From Anaerolineales bacterium (GTDB lineage: Bacteria > Chloroflexota > Anaerolineae > Anaerolineales > DRMV01): a stretch of 36,366 bases of DNA. The notes beneath the pieces are model-generated. The model worked only from the letters and a program-made list of their open reading frames with translations, was not told the origin of the DNA and made no database searches. The stretch spans positions 1 to 36,366 of the forward strand of contig JALUXH010000219.1 of NCBI GenBank assembly GCA_027019065.1, read 5' to 3'. The translations under genes were made by a program, and so were the position numbers. This document shows positions 23,118-32,810 of the stretch, piece by piece; positions within the stretch are counted from its first letter, which is position 1, and each line of letters begins with the position of its first letter.

Positions 23118-23765
23118 ATGAGCAACAAAGCGGCGATAGGATGGATTGCGGCCATTTTTGTGCTGATGGCCGCGGTGACGGCAGCGGCTTACCCTCACCT
23201 GCCGGCGGTGATGACCACCCACTGGGGCGCCAACGGCCAGCCCAACGGCACCATGTCCCGCTTTTGGGGGGCGTGGCTGGTGCCTTTGCTGGCGGTCGGG
23301 GTCACAGCATTGCTCTGGCTGGTGCCGTCCATTGACCCCCGCCGCAGGAACTACGCCGCCTTCCGCACCACCTATAACGCCTTCGTGGTCGGCATGGTGG
23401 CCTTCCTGGCCTACGCGGATTTCACCACCCTGGCCTGGAACTTGGGCTACCGCCTCCCTGTGGGAAAGACGCTCGCCCCTGCGCTGGGTGCGATCTTCAT
23501 CGCGGTGGGCGTGCTGCTCCGCAAAGCCCGGCCCAACTGGTTCGTCGGCATCCGAACCCCCTGGACGCTTTCCAGCGCCACCGTGTGGCAGAAAACACAT
23601 CGCCTGGCCGCACCCGCCTTCATCGCTTCAGGGGCGGTGTGTGTGCTCGGCGTGTTGTGGGAGCCGCTCATGTGGGCAGGGGTAGGGCTGGTCATGGCCG
23701 CCGCCGTGGGCGTCTCGGCATATTCCTACTTCGCCTACGAGGCCGAACAAAAACGCGCCCCGTAG
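23118..23765 (+). CDS. SdpI-like/DUF1648 membrane protein
   Basis: The 215-aa polytopic protein starts with a DUF1648 segment containing LPAVMTTHWGANGQPNGTMS (about residues 29-48). It ends with an SdpI-type region with NWFVGIRTPWTLSSATVWQK (about 136-155). About six hydrophobic segments are visible. Family members include SdpI, the immunity protein against the Bacillus SdpC toxin, but most homologues are of unknown function and no toxin gene is next to it here. The ATG at 23118 has AAGGAGG five bases upstream; the track GTG one codon earlier is less likely. A strong terminator follows. Confidence 0.85.
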   Translation: MSNKAAIGWIAAIFVLMAAVTAAAYPHLPAVMTTHWGANGQPNGTMSRFWGAWLVPLLAVGVTALLWLVPSIDPRRRNYAAFRTTYNAFVVGMVAFLAYADFTTLAWNLGYRLPVGKTLAPALGAIFIAVGVLLRKARPNWFVGIRTPWTLSSATVWQKTHRLAAPAFIASGAVCVLGVLWEPLMWAGVGLVMAAAVGVSAYSYFAYEAEQKRAP

Positions 23766-23788
23766 CGCCCTGCACCGCGGCCTGTTTC

Positions 23789-23825
23789 CCCGCAAGGGCT
23801 TTTTAGTTGCCCTTGCGGGTTTTTT
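23789..23825 (+). terminator. Intrinsic terminator of the sdpI-like gene
   Basis: CCCGCAAGGGC and GCCCTTGCGGG form a perfect 11-bp stem with a 9-nt loop, followed immediately by TTTTTT. This is the clearest rho-independent terminator in the window. Confidence 0.93.
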
Positions 23826-23863
23826 GTGCTATCCTACCCCCGCGCTTTGCTTTGGAGGCTGCG

Positions 23864-24661
23864 ATGAACCCCCTTTTGATTCCAACGGCCGAACCGTTTT
23901 TCTTCCCCGGCAACCCCACGGCCTGCCTGCTGGTGCATGGCTTCACCGCCACCCCGCGGGAAATGCGCGGCCTGGGTGAGTATCTGCATGCCGTTTATGG
24001 CTATACCGTGCTGGGCGTCCGCCTGGCAGGGCACGCCACCACGCCCGAAGATATGGCGCACATGCGCTGGGAAGACTGGCTGGCTTCCGCCGAAGACGGC
24101 TGGCATATGCTCCGCAGCGCCGGGCACCGCCGCATCGCGGTGGCGGGGCTTTCCATGGGAGGCGTGGTCGCCCTGCTGCTGGCTTCCTATCAGCCGGTGC
24201 TGGCCGTGGTCAGTATGGCTGCGCCCTACGCCCTGGAAATCACCCTGCGCGAACGGCTTTGGGGGCTGGTGCGGCCTTATTTTCCCAAAGGCGAGGGCCG
24301 GGTGTATGACCCCGAAGGCTTCCGCGGGCGGGTGGCGTATCCGGTCAACCCGGCCCGCAGCGCGCTGGAACTGGTCAAGATGCTCGGCGTGCTGCGGGAA
24401 ACCCTGCCCACCGTGACCGCGCCCGCGCTGGTGTTGCATTCCCGCAACGACCGCTATGTGCAGCCGGCCAACGCGGAGCGTATTTACGCCGCTTTGGGAA
24501 GCCCCCGCAAGCGGCTGGTGTGGGTGGAGCGCAGCAGCCACGTGGTAACACTGGACGCCGAGCGCGAGCGGGTGTTCCGCGAAGCGGGGGGGTTTATCGC
24601 CGAAGCCGCCCTGCAGGAAGCCGCGCCGCAGGATGAGCCCCCGCCCGGAGAGACGCCATGA
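23864..24661 (+). CDS. Alpha/beta hydrolase, carboxylesterase type
   Basis: The 265-aa enzyme has an oxyanion-hole region LLVHGFTATP (residues 22-31) and the nucleophile elbow GLSMGG with S97. The acid is in HSRNDRY and the base His in RSSHVVTLD. This arrangement and the small cap match the Est30/monoglyceride-esterase group. It should hydrolyse short- to medium-chain carboxylic esters in the cytoplasm. The ATG at 23864 has GGAGG five bases upstream, while the TTG start in the track lies inside the preceding terminator. It overlaps the MFS gene by ATGA, so the two are co-expressed. Confidence 0.92.
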   Translation: MNPLLIPTAEPFFFPGNPTACLLVHGFTATPREMRGLGEYLHAVYGYTVLGVRLAGHATTPEDMAHMRWEDWLASAEDGWHMLRSAGHRRIAVAGLSMGGVVALLLASYQPVLAVVSMAAPYALEITLRERLWGLVRPYFPKGEGRVYDPEGFRGRVAYPVNPARSALELVKMLGVLRETLPTVTAPALVLHSRNDRYVQPANAERIYAALGSPRKRLVWVERSSHVVTLDAERERVFREAGGFIAEAALQEAAPQDEPPPGETP

Positions 24662-25788
24662 ACCGGGACCTGCGCCTGCTGAGCGTTTCGCTTTTCATCT
24701 GGGGCATCGGCGAGGGGCTTTTCTTTTACTTTCAGCCCCTCTATTTGCAAAAACTGGGCGCGTCGCCGGAAGTCATCGGCGTGATTTTGGGCATCGGCGG
24801 CCTGGTGCTCAGCCTTTCTCACATTCCGGCAGGCGCGGCGGCCGACCGCTTCGGGCGGCGGCCGGTGATGTGGGCTTCGTGGCTGACCGGGCTGGTGGCA
24901 GCCTGGACGATGGCGCTGGCGCGCTCGCTGCCCGTGTTTGCCGCGGGGGCGGTGCTCTACAACCTTTCCGCCTTCGTCATTGCCCCGCTGAACAGTTACG
25001 TCACGGCGGCGCGCGGGCGCTGGAGCGTGCAGCGGGCGTTGACGATCACCTCGGCGTCGTTCAATGCCGGTGCAGTGGCAGGCTCGCTCATCGGCGGGCA
25101 GCTCGGTCAGCGGCTGGGGCTGGCAGCCATTTATCAGGCCGCGGCGCTGATTTTCATGGTTTCGGTGGTGGTGGTGCTTTTCGTCCATGCCCAGCCGGTG
25201 GTGCCGCCGGAAAGCCGCGGCGGGGCAGGCCGTGGACGGCGGTTTTCGGCGCGTTTTTGGGGCTTCATGGGTTTTGTGTTCCTGGTCATGCTGGTGCTTT
25301 ACCTGCCGCAGCCCCTGGCCCCCAACTTTTTGCAAAACGTGCGGCATGCCTCCCTGGGCGATATCGGCACGTTGGGCGCCCTGGCCCGCGGCGGGATGGT
25401 GGTCATCAGCCTGGTGCTGGGCAGTTTTGGCGCCTGGGAAGGCTTCCTGCTGGCGCAGATCTCCGGCGGGCTGTTTGCGCTGCTCATCTGGAAAGGCAGC
25501 AGCATGTGGGTTTACAGCGCCGCGTATTTTTTCGCCGGCGGCTACTGGGCTTCCAAAGCAATGGCAGCGGCCGAGGTGCGCAGCATGGTGGCAGAGGCCG
25601 CGATGGGGCTGGCTTACGGCCTGAACGAGACGATGGGAGGGCTGGCCGTGTTTCTGGCTTCTACCCTCGCGGGCTGGATGTACGCCCGCGCACCGGAAAG
25701 CGTTTTCCGCTGGACGGTGGGGCTGCTGCCGTTGCTGTTGCTGGGGAACCTGCCTTTTCACCCCCGCTGGGGGCGCAAGGTTTCATAA
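24658..25788 (+). CDS. Major facilitator superfamily transporter
   Basis: The 376-aa protein has about twelve hydrophobic segments. The MFS loop motif GAAADRFGRRPVM lies between helices 2 and 3 (about residues 58-70). A short hydrophilic central loop near residues 182-200 (PPESRGGAGRGRR) divides the two six-helix halves. The start ATG overlaps the stop of the upstream esterase gene. Substrate cannot be assigned; coupling to an esterase may suggest export or uptake of an ester-derived compound, but this is speculation. It is convergent with the PLP enzyme gene. Confidence 0.9.
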   Translation: MNRDLRLLSVSLFIWGIGEGLFFYFQPLYLQKLGASPEVIGVILGIGGLVLSLSHIPAGAAADRFGRRPVMWASWLTGLVAAWTMALARSLPVFAAGAVLYNLSAFVIAPLNSYVTAARGRWSVQRALTITSASFNAGAVAGSLIGGQLGQRLGLAAIYQAAALIFMVSVVVVLFVHAQPVVPPESRGGAGRGRRFSARFWGFMGFVFLVMLVLYLPQPLAPNFLQNVRHASLGDIGTLGALARGGMVVISLVLGSFGAWEGFLLAQISGGLFALLIWKGSSMWVYSAAYFFAGGYWASKAMAAAEVRSMVAEAAMGLAYGLNETMGGLAVFLASTLAGWMYARAPESVFRWTVGLLPLLLLGNLPFHPRWGRKVS

Positions 25789-25814
25789 AAAAGCGCAATT
25801 TTTGTGCCTATTTT

Positions 25815-25869
25815 GAAAAAAGCAGCCGCGCAACCCGTTTGCTTTGAAGAAAACATCGGGCTGCGCGGC
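25815..25869 (-). terminator. Intrinsic terminator of the PLP-enzyme gene
   Basis: On the minus strand GCCGCGCAGCCCG pairs with CGGGTTGCGCGGC (12 Watson-Crick pairs plus one G-U) across a 19-nt loop. It is followed by TGCTTTTTTC. It lies 33 bases beyond the stop codon. Confidence 0.8.
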
Positions 25870-25902
25870 CGGGGTGGAACAAGCGAGTGCTCCAGAAGGC
25901 TT

Positions 25903-27150
25903 TTACACTTTCGCGAGGGCGTCTTCCAGGTCGGCAAGGATGTCGTCGGTGTTTTCTATGCCCACGGAGAGGCGCACCAGGCCGTCGGTGATGCCGATGG
26001 CCTCCCGCTCTTCCCGCGGCACACCGGCGTGGGTCATGCTGGCGGGGTGCTCAATAAGGGTATCCACGTTGCCGAGGCTGACGGCCAGGGTGGCCAGTTT
26101 GATGTGCTCCATCAGGGCGGCTCCGGCTTCAAGGCCGCCTTTAAGTTCAAACGACACCATGCCGCCGAAGCAGTGCATTTGCTTTTTGGCCACGGCATGG
26201 CCGGGGAAGCTTTCCAGGCCGGGGTACATGACCCGGGCCACTTTGGGGTGTTTTTCCAAAAATCGGGCTACAACCATGCCGTTTTCGCAATGTCGCTGCA
26301 TTCTAACCTCAAATGTTTTCAAACCGAGGTTGGTCAGCCAGGTATCGAAAGGGCTGGGCGAGGTGCCGAGGCTTTTCAGCACGCTTTTGAAATCGGTGCG
26401 CATGAAATCAAGATGCGGGCTGACCACGGCGCCGCCCACCACCACCCCGTGGCCGGTGATGTATTTGGTGGTGGAGTGCAAAACAATATCAGCGCCCAGG
26501 GTAAGCGGGCGCTGACAATAAGGGGTGGCAAAGGTGTTATCCACACACATCCATGCCCCGTGTTGGTGGGCCATTTCGGCCACGCCCGCAAGGTCGGTAA
26601 TGTCCATGGAAGGGTTGGCCGGCGTTTCCACATAGGCCAGGCGCGCCTCAGGATGTTGGGCAAAAGCCGCCGCCCAGCCGTCAAGGTCATCGCCGTGAAC
26701 CCATACCACCTGAATGCCCAGCCGGGGCGCAATGTTGTGCAGGAATTCAAAGGTGCCGCCGTACACGACTTCCTGCGCAATGACCGTTTCACCGGCCTTC
26801 ACGCGAGACATGATGGTGGTGCTGACCGCCCCCATGCCGGTGGAAAGCACCCACCCGGCCACCAGGTCATCCAGGCTTTGGCCGGGATGCCGGCGCAGCA
26901 GGTCGTAGGCTTCCAGCGCGGCAATTTTGCGTGCCAGTTGCTTGCTGTTGGGGTTGCCGATGCGGGTGTAGATGTAGCCTTCCCGCTGGCCGGCGAACAG
27001 CGCCGCGCCGGTGGCCACATCGGGGAAACTGAAGGTGGAGGTCTGATAAATCGGGGTCACGTGGGCGTGGTTGGGGTCTTGCCCTTCGCCGACGTGGATG
27101 GCCAGGGTCCCCATACCCAGGCGCGACCAATCTTTTTCTGTTTGGCTCAT
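25903..27150 (-). CDS. Trans-sulfuration PLP enzyme (Cys/Met metabolism family)
   Basis: The 415-aa enzyme belongs to the cystathionine gamma-synthase/methionine gamma-lyase family. The PLP lysine is K229 in HSTTKYITGHG. Cofactor-binding features include YTRIGNPNSKQL, STGMGAVS and CVDNTFATP, and the C-terminal SLGNVDTLIEHPASMTHAG motif is typical. It may make or break homocysteine, cystathionine or methionine; the exact reaction cannot be told from these motifs. The ATG at 27150 has AAGGAG upstream. It follows the histidine kinase gene on the same strand after 72 bases and ends with a good terminator. Confidence 0.9.
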   Translation of the reverse strand: MSQTEKDWSRLGMGTLAIHVGEGQDPNHAHVTPIYQTSTFSFPDVATGAALFAGQREGYIYTRIGNPNSKQLARKIAALEAYDLLRRHPGQSLDDLVAGWVLSTGMGAVSTTIMSRVKAGETVIAQEVVYGGTFEFLHNIAPRLGIQVVWVHGDDLDGWAAAFAQHPEARLAYVETPANPSMDITDLAGVAEMAHQHGAWMCVDNTFATPYCQRPLTLGADIVLHSTTKYITGHGVVVGGAVVSPHLDFMRTDFKSVLKSLGTSPSPFDTWLTNLGLKTFEVRMQRHCENGMVVARFLEKHPKVARVMYPGLESFPGHAVAKKQMHCFGGMVSFELKGGLEAGAALMEHIKLATLAVSLGNVDTLIEHPASMTHAGVPREEREAIGITDGLVRLSVGIENTDDILADLEDALAKV

Positions 27151-27205
27151 CTTTTTTCTCCTTGCGCGTTTGGGGTAGGATGGTTCGGTGCCGCGGCAGG
27201 CGGCT

Positions 27206-27220
27206 CGCGGGAAGCCCGCG
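27206..27220 (-). terminator. Small hairpin between the histidine kinase and PLP-enzyme genes
   Basis: CGCGGG-CTT-CCCGCG forms a perfect 6-bp stem two bases after the kinase stop codon. There is no U-run, so it may only modulate read-through into the next gene. Confidence 0.35.
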
Positions 27221-27222
27221 CT

Positions 27223-28479
27223 TTACACCTGCAGGACGTGTTGCACGGAAGACGCCTGGGCGGGTTCGCGAGGCAGCACCACGACCATGGTCGTGCCTTT
27301 GCCTTCTTCGCTTTCGGCCCAGATGGCGCCGCCGTGGGCTTCGGCCATGGCTTTGGCAATGGCCAGCCCCAGCCCCAGCCCCCCGTGACGGCGGGTGAGG
27401 TGTTTTTCTACCTGATAGAAGCGGTCAAAAATGCGCCTCAGGTCCTGTGCGGGAATGCCGATGCCCGTGTCGCTGACCAGAATCTGGAAGTAATCTTCCA
27501 GCGGCTGCAAAGTCACGGCGACTTCCCCTTCGGCATCGGTGAAGGTGAGGGCATTTTGGAGCAGGTGGCGCAGCAAGATGCGGATTTTTTCAGGTTCCAC
27601 TTGGGCAGGGGTGGGGGTTTCCGGCAGGCGGAGCGTCAGCCGAATGCGCCGCGCTTCGGCTTGGGGCTGAAACGAGGTCAGCACTTCCTGCAGCAGGGCA
27701 TTCAGGTCGGTGCGCTGCAGGCGGAGGACGGTTTGCCCCTGCTGATAGTTTTCCAGTTGGCTGAGTTCTTCCACAATGTCTTTCAGCCGCAGGGCGGCCC
27801 GTGTCAGGGTTTGCATGGGGCCTTTGTAGGGCTCGTCAAGCACTTCCTGCAGGTGGGTGGCATAGCCGAGGATGATGCCCAGCGGCGTGCGCAGTTCGTG
27901 TGAGGCAATGGCGACAAAATCCGATTTCATGCGGTCTACTTTTTGCAGGGCTTCGTAGGCCTGCCTGGCTTCTTTGAGCAGCCGGGCGTTATGCAGCGCC
28001 ACCGCCGCATGGGCAGCCAGGGTTTGCAGGGCTTCCGCGTCTTCGTCGGTAAAGCCGCCGGGTTTGTTGAGGGCTTCCAGCACGCCCAGCGGGCGCTCTT
28101 CCAGCAGCAGAGGTACGGCCATCAGGTTACGGGTGGTGAACCGGAGGGCGCGGTCCACTTGCCGAAAGTGGCGCGGTGAGCGCGGCACATTCATTTCAAC
28201 AATCGGCTGACGTTGCGCCAGGGCTTTGCCCGCGATGCTCCCCCGCAGCGGGACGGACTGGTGTTTGAGGATTTCCCAATGCTCCGGCGTGGCGGCGGCA
28301 AAATGGAGTTGGTTGCTTTCTTCATCGTAGAGTAAAATAGAGGCGGCTTCGCTTTGGGTCAGTTCCATAGCCGCCCGAATGACCGTTTCCAGCACGGCCT
28401 GGGGTTCCAGGGTGGTACTGAGGGTGCGGCTGATTTCCAGCAGCCGCTCCAGGCGGTACACACGGTCGCGGGTGGGCAT
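27223..28479 (-). CDS. GAF-domain sensor histidine kinase
   Basis: The 418-aa protein has an N-terminal GAF domain (about residues 10-165) and no membrane segment, so it is likely cytoplasmic. The dimerisation box is SDFVAIASHELRTPLG with phospho-acceptor H194. The ATPase domain shows LLQNALTFTDAEG (N box), VSDTGIGIP (G1), FDRFYQV (F box) and GGLGLGLAIAK (G2). It would sense a small ligand or redox signal and phosphorylate a response regulator, but no regulator gene is adjacent, so it is an orphan kinase. The ATG at 28479 has GGAGG eight bases upstream; the track GTG five codons earlier is less likely. The promoter faces the divergent ino1 gene. Confidence 0.93.
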   Translation of the reverse strand: MPTRDRVYRLERLLEISRTLSTTLEPQAVLETVIRAAMELTQSEAASILLYDEESNQLHFAAATPEHWEILKHQSVPLRGSIAGKALAQRQPIVEMNVPRSPRHFRQVDRALRFTTRNLMAVPLLLEERPLGVLEALNKPGGFTDEDAEALQTLAAHAAVALHNARLLKEARQAYEALQKVDRMKSDFVAIASHELRTPLGIILGYATHLQEVLDEPYKGPMQTLTRAALRLKDIVEELSQLENYQQGQTVLRLQRTDLNALLQEVLTSFQPQAEARRIRLTLRLPETPTPAQVEPEKIRILLRHLLQNALTFTDAEGEVAVTLQPLEDYFQILVSDTGIGIPAQDLRRIFDRFYQVEKHLTRRHGGLGLGLAIAKAMAEAHGGAIWAESEEGKGTTMVVVLPREPAQASSVQHVLQV

Positions 28480-28500
28480 GGGAAAATCCTCCACAGCGAG

Positions 28501-28509
28501 ATTATAGCA
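28501..28509 (-). promoter_or_regulatory. Extended -10 promoter of the histidine kinase gene
   Basis: TGCTATAAT on the minus strand is a perfect extended -10, placing the transcription start about 15 bases before the ATG. No -35 match was seen. Confidence 0.7.
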
Positions 28510-28596
28510 TAGCAGCAGCGTTTGCAGCGTTCGGTGGGAGAGATGCCAGCCCCCCCGACGCCGACTTCACCCCACTTTTTCAGGAGGCAGCACATC

Positions 28597-29682
<1,086 letters not shown>

Positions 29683-29724
29683 CCGCGCCGTGGGCGGGAA
29701 CGGTGGTGCGGTACAATCAGGGGC

Positions 29725-30261
29725 ATGGACACCCTGGCAGGCAAATTGCGGCTGGCTCTTGCGGCGGTGGGGTTGGGGCTGCTGGGGTGGGGGCTGTGGC
29801 CCCTGCCGCGGCACACCTATACAAATGACCTTGCCGGGGCGCGGCTGACTTTCACCGTGCCCACAGCCCTGCGGCTGGGCGATGCCCCGCCCGCCCAACT
29901 GGAGGTGGCCCCCCTGAAGGCCGCGCCGGCCGAAACGGCGGCCCCGGCCCCCCTGCAACTGACCGTCCGCCTGACGCTTGATGGCGCACGCGCCGCGCCG
30001 CAGGGCGAAGCCCGCCTGACGCTGGGGAAAGCCGCCCCGGTGCGACTGGTTTGGCGCGTCCACCCGCAGGCACCCGGTAGCGTCCTCGGCAGCCTGTGGG
30101 TGTATCAGGTTTTCCCCGACGGCAGCCGCATGGCGCGCCTCACCTACCCCCTGCACTTGCGGGTGCTTGCCTTCCTCGGCCTGAATGGGCCTCAAGCCCG
30201 CCTGCTGGGCGCCTTCGCCCTTCTGGTTGCCGCTGTGCTCGCCTTCGCAGCGCGGCAATAA
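29725..30261 (+). CDS. Hypothetical membrane protein, two terminal hydrophobic segments
   Basis: The 178-aa protein was not recognised. It has an N-terminal hydrophobic stretch LALAAVGLGLLGWGLW and a C-terminal one LLGAFALLVAAVLAFAA. The region between (about residues 30-150) has alternating beta-like character and is probably extracellular. TACAAT lies only eight bases before the ATG and no ribosome binding site is visible, so the transcript may be leaderless, although a distal upstream promoter cannot be excluded. It lies between ino1 and the cyclase-family gene, on the same strand. No function can be given. Confidence 0.65.
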   Translation: MDTLAGKLRLALAAVGLGLLGWGLWPLPRHTYTNDLAGARLTFTVPTALRLGDAPPAQLEVAPLKAAPAETAAPAPLQLTVRLTLDGARAAPQGEARLTLGKAAPVRLVWRVHPQAPGSVLGSLWVYQVFPDGSRMARLTYPLHLRVLAFLGLNGPQARLLGAFALLVAAVLAFAARQ

Positions 30262-30307
30262 GGCTTCCCCCCTGCGCCGCGTTGCCCTTCCCGGAAAGGA
30301 GATCGCC

Positions 30308-31072
30308 ATGTCTCGCTTTGTTGACCTTTCAGCCCCCATTGCCCCCAGCCCCGAGGGCACGCCGCCTTTCCTGAAAACGGAAATTGAATATCACGACCAC
30401 CAAGCAGGGGCCGCGCAGGCGCAGGCTATCCTCAAGGTGCCGCCCGAACTTTTCCGCCACGGCGAGGGCTGGGCCACCGAAACCATCACCCGCCTCGGCA
30501 CCCACGACAGCACCCACATTGACGCCCCTTACCATTACAACAGCACCATCCAGGGCCAACCTGCCCAAACCATAGACCAACTGCCGCTGGAATGGTTTTT
30601 CAGCGACGGCGTGGTGCTGAACATGACCCACAAGGCCAAAGGCGACCCCGTCACCGTGGAAGACATTCAGCAGGAACTCGCCCGCATCGGCTACGCCCTC
30701 AAACCGCTGGATATCGTGCTGGTGCACACCGGGCAAGACAGGTTTTACCACGCCCCCGATTACCTCTTCCGCGGCCCGGGCGTTACAGCCGAAGCCACCG
30801 TGTGGCTGTATGACCAGGGCGTGCGCGTGATGGGCATTGATGCCTGGGGGTGGGATGAGCCGCTGGATCTCCAGGCGAAAAAAGCACTGCAGGCCGGGCA
30901 GCCGGGCGTGTTCTGGGCGGCCCATCAGGTGGATTTGCCCTACGCCCAAATAGAGCGGCTGGTCAACCTTGACCAACTGCCGCCGCTGGGCTTCAAAGTG
31001 GCCTGCTTTCCGCTGAAAATTCAAGGCGGCAGTGCGGGGCCGGCACGCGTGGTCGCCATTCTGGACACGTAA
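30308..31072 (+). CDS. Cyclase-family metal-dependent hydrolase
   Basis: The 254-aa protein has the signature GTHDSTHIDAPYHY (about residues 64-77), in which the His and Asp side chains bind metal, as in kynurenine formamidase and polyketide cyclase-like enzymes. Further conserved parts are DIVLVHTG and GIDAWGWDEP. It probably hydrolyses an amide or a ring of a small molecule, but no tryptophan-pathway genes are nearby to point to kynurenine. The ATG at 30308 has AAAGGAG upstream; the longer track frame includes the preceding gene end. Mobile element C lies shortly after its stop. Confidence 0.9.
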   Translation: MSRFVDLSAPIAPSPEGTPPFLKTEIEYHDHQAGAAQAQAILKVPPELFRHGEGWATETITRLGTHDSTHIDAPYHYNSTIQGQPAQTIDQLPLEWFFSDGVVLNMTHKAKGDPVTVEDIQQELARIGYALKPLDIVLVHTGQDRFYHAPDYLFRGPGVTAEATVWLYDQGVRVMGIDAWGWDEPLDLQAKKALQAGQPGVFWAAHQVDLPYAQIERLVNLDQLPPLGFKVACFPLKIQGGSAGPARVVAILDT

Positions 31073-31109
31073 CCGTTCGGCCCCGGCAAGGAAAAACCAC
31101 AGAGATTTC

Positions 31110-31374
31110 GTAACTGTTCAGACTTGGAGACATCGCCCGCGGATGATGTGGCTCATCACCGATGGAGGCAGATTTAGGTCGCCAAGGTCGCCACAATGGC
31201 GCCAAGATAGCGCAAAGGGCGCAAAGGAAGCAAAGACGCAAAGTAAATTTCTGTGTTTTCTGTGGTTCTTCTGTGTCTTCTGTGTTTCCAATCGGTGCAA
31301 ATCTGTGAAATCGGTGGATATTTTTCTGCGAAATCTGCGGAATCTGTGGTTTCCCTTTACCAAGGCTGAATAGC
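31110..31374 (-). mobile_element. MITE-like TIR element, copy C
   Basis: A 265-bp copy in the opposite orientation to A and B. The plus-strand left end is GTAACTGTTCAGACTTGG and the right end is CCAAGGCTGAATAGC. It is flanked by a perfect 8-bp repeat GAGATTTC (31102-31109 and 31375-31382). Just beyond it, about 31390-31425, is a short sequence resembling the element interior, perhaps an older scrap. Confidence 0.9.
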
Positions 31375-31487
31375 GAGATTTCACAAATGCACACAGATTT
31401 TCTCTTTGCGCTCTTTGCTCCCTCTGCACGCCCCCTTCCCGGCGGCTTTGGCGTTTGGGGTGAAGGGCGGGAGGCCGGCCCTGTAAC

Positions 31488-32777
31488 ATGAAAATTTACC
31501 TGGATACCATTGGCTGCCGTCTCAATCAGGCCGAAATAGAACGCATGGCGCGGGAATTCCGCGCCGCGGGCCACGAACTGGTGGCTTCCGCAGGGGAAGC
31601 CGACCTTGCCGTGGTCAACACGTGCGCCGTCACCGGCCCCGCGGCCGCCGATTCGCGCCAGCGCATCCGCCGCCTGGCGCGGGCAGGCGTGCCGCGCATC
31701 GTGGCAACCGGCTGCTGGGCCACGCTGGAACCCGACCGCGCCGCCGCCCTGCCCGCCGTGGCCGCCGTGGTGCCCAACCCCCGCAAAGACGCCCTGGTGC
31801 CCGCGCTGCTGAACCTGCCGCCAGAACGCTTTGACCTGGAGCCCATCGCGCGGGAACCCATCCCCGGCAGCCGCGCCCGCACCCGGGCTTTCATCAAAGT
31901 TCAGGATGGCTGCGACAACCGCTGCACCTTCTGCATCACCACGGTGGCGCGCGGGCCGGGGCGCAGCCGCCCCCAGGCCGAAGTGCTGGCCGACATCCGC
32001 GCAGCCCTGCGCGGCGGCGCACAGGAAATCGTGCTGACCGGCGTGCACCTCGGCTCGTGGGGGCGCGACCTGACGCCTCCCCGCCGCCTGCGCGACCTCG
32101 TCGCCGCCGCCTTGCGCCAAACCGGCGTCCCCCGCCTGCGCCTCTCTTCCTTAGAGCCGTGGGACTTAGACGCCGATTTCTTCGCCCTTTGGGAAGACCC
32201 CCGCCTGGCCCCGCACCTGCACCTGCCGCTGCAATCGGGCAGCGCCGCGGTGCTGCGCCGCATGGCCCGCAAAACCACCCCCGAAACCTTTGCCCGCCTG
32301 GTGGCGGCAGCCCGCCGCCTGATTCCCGATGTGGCCATCACCACCGACCTGATCGCGGGCTTCCCCGGCGAAACCGAGAAAGAATTTGCCGAAACCCTGG
32401 CCTTCGTGGAGGCAATGGCCTTTGCCGGAGGGCATGTATTTACCTATTCCGAGCGCCCCGGCACCGCGGCGGCCTCCATGCCCCGCCCCGTGCCGCCGCC
32501 CGTGCGCAAGGCGCGCAACGCCGCCCTGCGGCAGGTGCTGGAAGCCTCGGCAGCCCGTTACCGCGCCCGCTTCGTGGGGCGCACCCTGACCGTGCTCTGG
32601 GAAAGCGCCGAGCCGCAGCCGGAAGGCGGCTTCCTGCTGCGAGGCATGAGCGGCCGCGGCCTGCGGGTCGCAGCCCGGGCCCCCGAAAACCTCTGGAACC
32701 GCCTGACGCCTGTCACCATCACCGCCGCGGGGGCAAACGGCCTGGAAGGCGAAATTGCGGCCCCGCCCCGGCCGTGA
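31488..32777 (+). CDS. mtaB: tRNA t6A37 methylthiotransferase (MtaB)
   Basis: The 429-aa radical-SAM enzyme adds a methylthio group to t6A at position 37 of tRNAs. N-terminal cluster cysteines are C10, C46 (NTCAVTG) and C76 (TGCWA). The radical-SAM motif CDNRCTFC gives C142, C146 and C149. The following LTGVHLGSWGRDL, LHLPLQSGS and DLIAGFPGET are family-typical, and a TRAM-like C-terminal part is present. MtaB is preferred over MiaB/RimO because of the N-terminal DTIGCRLNQAE and GVHLGSWG sequences. The ribosome binding site is weak and distant. It is followed by queG, another tRNA-modifying enzyme, on the same strand. Confidence 0.92.
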   Translation: MKIYLDTIGCRLNQAEIERMAREFRAAGHELVASAGEADLAVVNTCAVTGPAAADSRQRIRRLARAGVPRIVATGCWATLEPDRAAALPAVAAVVPNPRKDALVPALLNLPPERFDLEPIAREPIPGSRARTRAFIKVQDGCDNRCTFCITTVARGPGRSRPQAEVLADIRAALRGGAQEIVLTGVHLGSWGRDLTPPRRLRDLVAAALRQTGVPRLRLSSLEPWDLDADFFALWEDPRLAPHLHLPLQSGSAAVLRRMARKTTPETFARLVAAARRLIPDVAITTDLIAGFPGETEKEFAETLAFVEAMAFAGGHVFTYSERPGTAAASMPRPVPPPVRKARNAALRQVLEASAARYRARFVGRTLTVLWESAEPQPEGGFLLRGMSGRGLRVAARAPENLWNRLTPVTITAAGANGLEGEIAAPPRP

Positions 32778-32810
32778 AAGGCGCACCCAGGCACAGAAGG
32801 GGCGTTGCCG

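Noticed and set aside
25804-27903. 699-aa plus-strand ORF across the PLP enzyme and kinase genes
   Set aside because: It is antisense to two well-supported genes and to a terminator, and its composition is typical of shadow frames.
31383-31440. CACAGATTTTCTCTTTGCGC considered a fifth full element
   Set aside because: It is similar only to a short interior piece, with no terminal repeats or target duplication, so it is noted only as a possible scrap.
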